A stretch of 64,000 bases of DNA, taken from Rhizobacter terrae (GTDB taxonomy: Bacteria; Pseudomonadota; Gammaproteobacteria; Burkholderiales; Burkholderiaceae_C). Both the position numbers and the translations under genes were made by a program. The notes below the pieces were generated by a model. It saw only the letters and a program-made list of their open reading frames with translations. It did no database searches and was not told the origin of the DNA. The stretch spans positions 1,426,001-1,490,000 of the forward strand of contig NZ_QUSW01000001.1 in the NCBI RefSeq assembly GCF_003852895.1. The letters run 5' to 3'. This document shows, piece after piece, positions 52,648 to 58,827 of the stretch (positions are counted from its first letter, which is position 1; each line of letters starts with the position of its first letter).

Positions 52648-53223
52648 ATGACGCTCATCGAACGCATCGAAGCCCTGTTCCTGCAGCACGGCCGCCGCGC
52701 CTGCGACAGCGTGACCGCGCTCGACCATGCGCTTCAATGCGCCCAGCTGGCCGAATGGGCCCATGCCGACGCGCCGCTGGTGGCTGCAGCGCTGCTGCAC
52801 GACATCGGGCACTTCATCGTGGTGGATCCGTATGGCGACGAGGTGGACGACGTGCATGAGCTGCGTGCCCTGCCGCTACTGGCCGAAGGTTTCAGTGCGA
52901 GCGTCATCGAGCCGGTGCGCCTGCACGTGCAGGCCAAGCGCTACCTGGTGGCCACCGACCCCGCCTACGCGCAAAGCCTGTCGCCAGCCTCCCTGCATTC
53001 GCTGCTGCTGCAAGGCGGCGCCATGGGCGAAGAAGAACAACGCTTCTTCGAGGACCTGCCCTTCGCCCGCCAGGCCGTGCAGCTGCGCCGGTGGGATGAC
53101 CAGGCCAGGGTGCCCGGCCGCGCCACGCCGTCACTGGCGTACTACCTCGGCCTGCTGGAAGACCTGCAGCAGCAGCCCTTCGTGGACTCGAAGATCGGCA
53201 TCGGGTCGCTCAGCGTGGCCTGA
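52648..53223 (+). CDS. HD-domain protein of the PhnZ-like diiron oxygenase group
   Basis: A 191-aa HD-superfamily protein. Seen: LDHALQCAQLAEWAHADAPL then VAAALLHDIGHFIVVDPYGD, giving His27, His51-Asp52, His70 and His93 (RLHVQAKRYLVATD), the layout of PhnZ, the mixed-valence diiron oxygenase that cleaves hydroxymethylphosphonates. In PhnZ, as I recall, a Tyr and a Glu precede the first His by 10 and 7; here these positions are Arg17 and Asp20, so the substrate may differ. No phosphonate genes are nearby. Confidence 0.75.
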   Translation: MTLIERIEALFLQHGRRACDSVTALDHALQCAQLAEWAHADAPLVAAALLHDIGHFIVVDPYGDEVDDVHELRALPLLAEGFSASVIEPVRLHVQAKRYLVATDPAYAQSLSPASLHSLLLQGGAMGEEEQRFFEDLPFARQAVQLRRWDDQARVPGRATPSLAYYLGLLEDLQQQPFVDSKIGIGSLSVA

Positions 53224-53279
53224 GCCCGCCGTTGCCGCCGGATATTTTTCCGGCGCCCTGTCGATTTCCGGCGGCGCCA

Positions 53280-53311
53280 TTCGTCGTGGTGATGTGAACC
53301 ACCACGACGAA
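53280..53311. promoter_or_regulatory. Perfect 12-bp inverted repeat at the GST ribosome-binding site
   Basis: TTCGTCGTGGTG (53280-53291), 8-base loop, CACCACGACGAA (53300-53311). The right arm abuts the AGGAG ribosome-binding site of the glutathione S-transferase gene. It could be a DNA operator for a dimeric repressor or an RNA hairpin limiting ribosome access. There is no T-run, so it is not a terminator. Confidence 0.7.
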
Positions 53312-53322
53312 GGAGAAAGTCC

Positions 53323-53928
53323 GTGAAGATCTACTGGATCAAGGCCCAGGCCCCGCGCCGGGTGCTGGCGCTGGCGAAGCACTTGGGGCTGGATGCCGAG
53401 TTCATCGAGAGCAACGGCAAGATGAAGACGCCCGAGTACGCCCGGCTCAACCCCAACATGAAGGCGCCCACGATGGTGGACGGCGACGTGGTGCTGTGGG
53501 AGGCCTCGGCCATCATGGCCTACCTGTGCATCAAGGCGGGCTCGGACATGTGGCCCGCGAACAACCCGGCCGAGCAGGTGGAGGTGCTGCGCTGGCTGTC
53601 GTGGAACGACCAGCACTGGGCGAAGGCCGTGGGCGACTTCTACTTCGAGCACATCGTGAAGGCCACCTTCCACATCGGCCCGCCGGACCGTGATGCCCTG
53701 CCGGACAAGGTGCCCGAGCTCAAGCGATTCGCTGCGGTGCTGGATCACCACCTCGAAGGCCGGGAGTTCGTCGCCTGCCAGCGCCTGACGATCGCCGACT
53801 TCCAGCTCGCTGCCATGGCGCACTACTGGCGCGAAGCGGAGATGCCGCTGCAGGAGTTCAGGCAGGTCACGCGCTGGCTGGATCGCCTGGCGCAGATTCC
53901 GGCCTGGGCCGATCCCTGGCCGCGGTGA
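53323..53928 (+). CDS. Glutathione S-transferase family protein
   Basis: A 201-aa thioredoxin-fold plus helical-domain protein starting with GTG. Seen: MKIYWIKAQAPRRVLALAKH, the cis-Pro region NMKAPTMVDGDVVLWEASAI (glutathione-binding ...P-T...E-S/A) and the N-capping box TIADFQLAAMA in the C-terminal domain. The usual Ser/Cys/Tyr at the catalytic start is unclear. AAGGAG upstream. Its last 62 bases overlap the convergent histidine-kinase gene. Confidence 0.88.
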   Translation: MKIYWIKAQAPRRVLALAKHLGLDAEFIESNGKMKTPEYARLNPNMKAPTMVDGDVVLWEASAIMAYLCIKAGSDMWPANNPAEQVEVLRWLSWNDQHWAKAVGDFYFEHIVKATFHIGPPDRDALPDKVPELKRFAAVLDHHLEGREFVACQRLTIADFQLAAMAHYWREAEMPLQEFRQVTRWLDRLAQIPAWADPWPR

Positions 53929-55234
53929 GCGCAGGCATCGGCAGCCGAAGCTGAACCTCCAGCCCGCCGCCTTCGCGGTTGCGCAGTGACAGCTGGGCGT
54001 CCAGCGCCTGCGCGAGTTGCTGCGCGATCGCCAGGCCCAGGCCCGTGCCGCCGGTGTCGCGGTTGCGCGAGCCCTCCACGCGATGGAAGGGCTGGAGCAC
54101 GGCTTGCAGCTGGTCGGGCGGAATGCCCGGGCCGCGGTCACGCACGGTGATGTGGACGTCCGTGTCGTCGCGAGAGAGCACGACCTCCGCCGAGCCCGCG
54201 AACTTCAAGGCGTTGTCGATGAGGTTGACGATCAGGCGCCGCAAGGTCTGCGGGCGTGTGGTCCATGGCGGCACGGCCTCGCCCTCGAAACTCACCGGTT
54301 CGCCGGCATCGGCATGGTCGCCCACCACGCTGTCGAGCAGCGCGTGCAGGTCCACTCGGCAAGGCCGCTCCAGCAAGGCATGGCCGCTGCGGGCGTAGGC
54401 AATGCCCTCTTCGACCAGCGCCTGCATCTGCGCGAGATCGGCATGCAGCTTCTCGCGCAACGGCCCGTCATCGAGCAGGTCGGCCCGCAGGCGCAGGCGG
54501 GTGATGGGCGTCTGCAGGTCGTGCGACACCGCCGCGAGGATCTGCGCGCGTTCGGCCAGGTGCTGGGCGATGCGCTGCTGCATGGCGTTGAAGGCCTGCG
54601 CGGCACGCTCGACTTCGGCGGGGCCGCTCAGGGCCAGCGAAGCGCCGGGCCGGTCGGGGTCCAGGGCGTCGGCCGCGTCGGCCAGACGAGCAAGCGGGCG
54701 CGTGGCCAGGCGCACACCCAGCCAGGCCGCCGCGGCGAGGATGGCGAGCTGGGCCAGCACCAGGGCCACGACGCCGCGCGACAGGCCGGCCTCCAAGGGG
54801 AGCATGTGCAGCGTGAGCGGCGAACCATCAGCCAGTCGCAGGCTCACCTGCCGCGCACCGGACGACTCATGCCCCAGTTCGGCGGACACACCCAGTACGC
54901 GCGCTGGCCCCAACGACTGCGCCAGGGCGGCGCGGACTCGCTGCGAGGTGGGGCCGTTGTCCGGCATGCCGTACACCTCGGCCAGGCTGTAGCGATAGTT
55001 CGGACGCGCGATCTTCGGCAGCCACGCCTGGCGCTCCTGCGGCGGCAGCCGGTCCAACATGGCGACCGAGGCCGCCACGTCCGGGCCCAGGTAGTCCAGC
55101 ATCAGGCTGCGGCCCAGGTCCATGCGGCCCACGGCCCACCATGCCAGCGTCAGCAGGTGCGCGATGGTGAGGGCCGCGGCGAAGACCAGCGCCAGGCGGC
55201 CGGACAGCGAGCGGGGCAGCCAGGCCGCCTTCAT
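53867..55234 (-). CDS. Sensor histidine kinase (EnvZ/OmpR-type)
   Basis: A 455-aa membrane kinase. An N-terminal membrane segment (about 15-40), a periplasmic sensor domain (about 45-150), a second membrane segment (ALVLAQLAILAAAAWLGVRL), HAMP, then HisKA with phospho-acceptor His in AAVSHDLQTPITRLRLRAD, N box NLIDNALKF, G1 DRGPGIPP and G2 GGTGLGLAIAQQLAQ. The start overlaps the response-regulator stop by four bases. The signal is unknown. Confidence 0.93.
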   Translation of the reverse strand: MKAAWLPRSLSGRLALVFAAALTIAHLLTLAWWAVGRMDLGRSLMLDYLGPDVAASVAMLDRLPPQERQAWLPKIARPNYRYSLAEVYGMPDNGPTSQRVRAALAQSLGPARVLGVSAELGHESSGARQVSLRLADGSPLTLHMLPLEAGLSRGVVALVLAQLAILAAAAWLGVRLATRPLARLADAADALDPDRPGASLALSGPAEVERAAQAFNAMQQRIAQHLAERAQILAAVSHDLQTPITRLRLRADLLDDGPLREKLHADLAQMQALVEEGIAYARSGHALLERPCRVDLHALLDSVVGDHADAGEPVSFEGEAVPPWTTRPQTLRRLIVNLIDNALKFAGSAEVVLSRDDTDVHITVRDRGPGIPPDQLQAVLQPFHRVEGSRNRDTGGTGLGLAIAQQLAQALDAQLSLRNREGGGLEVQLRLPMPALTAARDRPRPESAPGDPASA

Positions 55235-55971
55235 CGATCGATCCCGACCGGCCGGACCTCGGCCGAGAGCACGTAGCCCTCGTTGCGCACTGTCTTGATG
55301 TAGCGCGGCTCGCGCGCCTCGTCGCCCAGCCGCTGGCGCAGGCGGCTCACCAGCAGGTCGATGGAGCGGTCGAAGGCATCGGCTTCGCGGCCCTGCGTCA
55401 TGGTGAGCAACTGGTCGCGCGTCAGCACGCGCTGCGGATGGTCGAGCAGCACGCGCAGCAATCGGTATTCCGCGCCGGTGAGCGACACCAGCGTGCCCTG
55501 TGCATCCAGCAGGTGCCGGCCCCGCGTGTCCAGCCGCCAGTCGCCGAAGGCCAGGCCGTCGGCCGTCTCCTGCACGCGCAGGTTGGGCGGCAGCATGCGC
55601 GTGCGCCGCAGGATGGCCTTGATGCGTGCCAGCAGCTCGCGCGCGGCGAAGGGCTTGGTGAGGTAGTCGTCCGCGCCCATCTCCAGGCCGAGGATGCGGT
55701 CGCTCTCGTCACTGCGGGCGGTGAGCATCAGCACCGGCAGCGGGTCGGCGTCGCGTGCGCGCAGGTCGCGGCACAGCGACAGTCCGTCTTCGCCGGGCAG
55801 CATCAGGTCCAGCACGACCAGGTCCACGCCGCCGCCGGCCAGCGCGGCGCGCATCTGCCGTGCGTCGGCCGCGGTGCTCACGCGCAAGCCCTGGCGCTCC
55901 AGGTACTCGCGCAGCAGCGAGCGGATCTCGGGGTCGTCGTCGACGATGAGGATGTGGTCGGGCGCGGACAT
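55231..55971 (-). CDS. OmpR-family response regulator
   Basis: A 246-aa regulator. Receiver domain: ILIVDDDPEIRSLLREYLER (acidic pocket), phospho-acceptor Asp in LVVLDLMLPGEDGL, then MLTARSDESDRILGLEMGAD and DYLTKPFAAREL. A winged-helix C-terminal domain follows (about 140-235: LTGAEYRLLRVLLDHPQRVL then DAFDRSIDLLVSRLRQRLGD). Coupled to the kinase gene by ATGA. Direct repeats upstream may be its own binding site. Confidence 0.95.
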   Translation of the reverse strand: MSAPDHILIVDDDPEIRSLLREYLERQGLRVSTAADARQMRAALAGGGVDLVVLDLMLPGEDGLSLCRDLRARDADPLPVLMLTARSDESDRILGLEMGADDYLTKPFAARELLARIKAILRRTRMLPPNLRVQETADGLAFGDWRLDTRGRHLLDAQGTLVSLTGAEYRLLRVLLDHPQRVLTRDQLLTMTQGREADAFDRSIDLLVSRLRQRLGDEAREPRYIKTVRNEGYVLSAEVRPVGIDR

Positions 55972-56010
55972 GGACGGACCTTAAGCGCCGGCGAGGCGCC
56001 ACCGGCCGCG

Positions 56011-56029
56011 ACTTTGTATCGCACTTTGT
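56011..56029. promoter_or_regulatory. Direct repeats upstream of the two-component operon
   Basis: ACTTTGT occurs at 56011-56017 and again at 56023-56029, a 12-base period, as for tandem OmpR/PhoB-type binding sites. In the same gap TTGTATCGC (56014-56022) recurs inverted as GCGATACAA (56084-56092). The gap is shared with the divergent ferric-reductase-like gene, so both directions could be controlled. Confidence 0.5.
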
Positions 56030-56135
56030 CTGAAGGCGGCACGGACATGCCCGGCGACAAGATCGCCCCCGGCGTACACAGCGGCGATACAACCGGGTGC
56101 GGCAATGGCGCCTTCGTTCACTGCGCCCCGCACTC

Positions 56136-56744
56136 ATGACGACCACCTCGCACCGCACCCGCTGGGGGCTCATCGCCCTGCTGTCGCTTCTCGTTGCCGG
56201 CTGCGCGCTGGCCACCTTCGCCGCCCAGGCGGACCCGGTGGCCGGCATCCGCATGGCCATCCGCAGCACGGCCCGGACCTCGCTGCTGCTGTTCTGCGCG
56301 GCCTTCGGCGCAGCAGCCCTGCATGCCCGATGGCCGGGCGCTGCGACGCGCTGGCTGCGCGCCAACCGGCGCGAGCTGGGACTGTCGTTCGCCGCCTCGC
56401 ACACGATGCACGCCGCCGCACTCGCCACGCTGCACCAGGCCAGTCCCGGCACCTTCGCCGCCCTGGTCAACCCGGCGATGTGGGTGCTGGGCGGCTTGGG
56501 CTACGTGTTCATCGCGGCCATGGCGCTCACCTCGACGAACGCCGCGCAACGCGCGATGGGCGCGAACTGGCGTCGCCTGCACCTGATCGGCGGGTACTAC
56601 CTCGCGATCGGCTTGTTCAACGGCGTCATCAAGCACCTCAACGAGGGCGCCATCTACTGGCTGATGGCGACCCTCGTCGTGTCGGTGCTGGTGCTGCGCT
56701 GGACGCAGCCGCGCCGTCAGGGGTTGGCGTTGGGCAAGGTGTAG
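56136..56744 (+). CDS. Ferric-reductase-like transmembrane protein
   Basis: A 202-aa membrane protein with about five to six hydrophobic segments. Seen: GLIALLSLLVAGCALATFAA, LGLSFAASHTMHAAALATLH (His residues spaced for heme) and WRRLHLIGGYYLAIGLFNGV with another His. The pattern fits the ferric-reductase-like domain of MsrQ/NOX-type proteins, which bind b-type heme and pass electrons across the membrane. No MsrP gene neighbour was seen. Start at ATG 56136. Its last 28 bases overlap the convergent GH26 gene. Confidence 0.7.
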   Translation: MTTTSHRTRWGLIALLSLLVAGCALATFAAQADPVAGIRMAIRSTARTSLLLFCAAFGAAALHARWPGAATRWLRANRRELGLSFAASHTMHAAALATLHQASPGTFAALVNPAMWVLGGLGYVFIAAMALTSTNAAQRAMGANWRRLHLIGGYYLAIGLFNGVIKHLNEGAIYWLMATLVVSVLVLRWTQPRRQGLALGKV

Positions 56745-58585
56745 CTGAGGATCAGCTCCGGCCCGGAGGTGGTCTGACCCACCCAGTCGATCTGGTTGCC
56801 GGCGCCGTTGCCGTCGGTGGCCAGCTTGAAGGCCAGGCGCAGCTGGGTGCGGCCGGCGCGGTTGACGTTGGCGCTCGGCACCTGGCCGTACGCGACCTGG
56901 CCACGGTAGGACGCCTTCGGATCGCTGATGCGGCCCGGCAGCATCGTGGCGATCGCGTTGAAATCGTCCAGCGCCAGGCTGGTGCTGGCGCCCAGCACGG
57001 CGGCGGCTTCAATGCCCAGGTCCGCCAAGGTCGTGGGCATCGCATCGCTGGCAAGGTTCTTCTTCAGCACCACGCTGGCGGGCGCGTCGGACAGCACTGC
57101 GTTGACCGGCAGCGTCGACGATGAGGTGTCGAAGGACAGCACGGACTTGACCTGCCGGTTCAGCACGGTGTCGCCCGTGCGCAGCGGCAGGCCCTGCTGG
57201 ATCTGCCCACCCGTGCCACCGTCCTTGGACTCCACCACCCGCCCGCTCTCGGTATTGATGGCGTCGATGCCGGTGATGCTCGCCACGCGCGGGTCGTCGG
57301 CGAACTCGGTCGAGTGCAGCTGCCTGTTCATCGACATGCAGTAGCCGTTGTTGTCATCGGCCCAGTAGTAGACAAATGACAGGTGCTGGGTCGTGGGCGT
57401 CGCGACGTAGTGGCGGTTGTCGACGCTCGTCATGAACTGCTGTGCGTTCCTGTTGTCGCCCTGCACGCAGGCCTCGCCCGGCTTGGTGTAGTTCACCGAC
57501 CACTGGGCGGCACCGAAGGGCTTGTTGTTGGTGATCGCCAGGTTCATCAGGCTGTAGAACACCTTCTCGTCATTGGGAACGGGATCGTTCGTGAAGTCCA
57601 GGCTGAAGCGCGGGTCGACGGGGTCGAAGTAGAAGGCGCCGGCCACCACGTCGACCCACAGCTTGTCGGTGGGAGACGACGCGGCAGGGAACCAGGGTCC
57701 GAGGACGGCCACTTCATCGTGCCGGCGGTTCCAGACCCAGGCCTCCCACGTGAAGATCAGGTTGTGCAGATGGCGCTGGTTGACGTAGTAGTTGGCCACC
57801 TCGCGCCACAGCGCCACGAACTCTTGCGGATGCTGGGTCTGGTTCTGCTGCGGGTTGGAGTTCGGGCCGTAGTACTTGTCGCCGGTGTTGAATTCGGCGA
57901 AGGGTCGGAACAGCACCGGAATGGGCTTGCCGTCGGCCGTCTTCAGCTTGGCCAGGCCGTCGGCGATGGTGTCGATCTCATCCCAGAAGAGCTTGGCGGG
58001 GCCGGTCGCGCGATTGGCATAGGCCAGTTGGCCGAGTGGTCCTTGCCCATCGAAGTAATCGCGGCCGCTGGCCTGGTGCCACGGGTTGCGCGGCGTCGCG
58101 GTGATGGCCACGATCGGGTGGTAGATGTTGGACACCTCGATCAGCCGCGTGTTGATCTGGTCGATCAGCCCGGCGTCCAGCAGGTAGTTGTCCTTGCCCA
58201 CGTTGCTGTCGTAGCGCGCGCCGATCAGCCGCGGGTAGGCATGCCGGCCGTTGGTGGCGCTGTCGATGCGGAAGGTCGGCATGTCGAAGGACACCGAGGT
58301 CTGGTTCATCTCGCCCGGGCCGCCCATGTGCTGCCCGAGGATCATGTTGGAGCTGCCCTTGCTCGTGCGGGTCTTGATGAAGCTGTAGGCGTTCTGCGTC
58401 TCCTGGGTGGCCGCCGGGTCGCTCAACCTGGCAGTGGATCCGTCGTTGGGCCGGGTGTAGATGGTGTCTGCATGCGCGACGGAGGCCGCAGCACAGGCTG
58501 CAGCCACCGTCGCGACGGCGAACCAGACTTTCAAAGCACGCGTGCCGGTCTCGTGGCCGGTCAGCGCTGTGGTGCGGATGGACAT
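56717..58585 (-). CDS. Secreted GH26-like glycoside hydrolase
   Basis: A 622-aa exported protein with signal peptide (about 1-40, ending AASVAHA). The catalytic region resembles GH26 mannanases: NMILGQHMGGPGEM, ITATPRNPWHQASG, PIPVLFRPFAEFNTGDKYYG (possible acid/base Glu in FRPFAEF, where family members usually have R-P-x-H-E) and FTWEAWVWNRR. The expected nucleophile is not obvious, so activity is uncertain. A C-terminal ~150-residue beta-rich domain (LNRQVKSVLSFDTSSSTLPV) may bind carbohydrate. AGGGAG precedes the ATG at 58585. Downstream partner of the GH92 gene. Confidence 0.72.
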   Translation of the reverse strand: MSIRTTALTGHETGTRALKVWFAVATVAAACAAASVAHADTIYTRPNDGSTARLSDPAATQETQNAYSFIKTRTSKGSSNMILGQHMGGPGEMNQTSVSFDMPTFRIDSATNGRHAYPRLIGARYDSNVGKDNYLLDAGLIDQINTRLIEVSNIYHPIVAITATPRNPWHQASGRDYFDGQGPLGQLAYANRATGPAKLFWDEIDTIADGLAKLKTADGKPIPVLFRPFAEFNTGDKYYGPNSNPQQNQTQHPQEFVALWREVANYYVNQRHLHNLIFTWEAWVWNRRHDEVAVLGPWFPAASSPTDKLWVDVVAGAFYFDPVDPRFSLDFTNDPVPNDEKVFYSLMNLAITNNKPFGAAQWSVNYTKPGEACVQGDNRNAQQFMTSVDNRHYVATPTTQHLSFVYYWADDNNGYCMSMNRQLHSTEFADDPRVASITGIDAINTESGRVVESKDGGTGGQIQQGLPLRTGDTVLNRQVKSVLSFDTSSSTLPVNAVLSDAPASVVLKKNLASDAMPTTLADLGIEAAAVLGASTSLALDDFNAIATMLPGRISDPKASYRGQVAYGQVPSANVNRAGRTQLRLAFKLATDGNGAGNQIDWVGQTTSGPELILSYTLPNANP

Positions 58586-58827
58586 CACGCTCTCCCTGAG
58601 CAATCGGTTGGTATGGGAGGCATCGTAGGCAGCGCACTGTGAAGGGCAGGTGAAGCAAAAGGCAGCACACCGGTGAGCTGTCGATCAGAGCCGGCGAACA
58701 GTCGAATCAGCCCCTTGAACGGCAAAGGAGCAATGCGACCCATCAAGCAACGCCCGCGGATCCGGCTGCGCCGGTCCGCAGGGTGGCGCCCCTTGGGGGC
58801 AGGAGCGCCAGCGACTGGGGGGCCTAG
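58586..58827. other. Gap between the GH92 and GH26 genes
   Basis: A 242-base gap with no convincing gene. It contains GC-rich inverted segments around 58780-58825 (GGCGCCCCTTGGGGGC and neighbouring CGCC) that could fold into hairpins and that look like a dispersed intergenic repeat of Burkholderiales, though I could not confirm that. It may hold a separate promoter for GH26. Confidence 0.35.
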
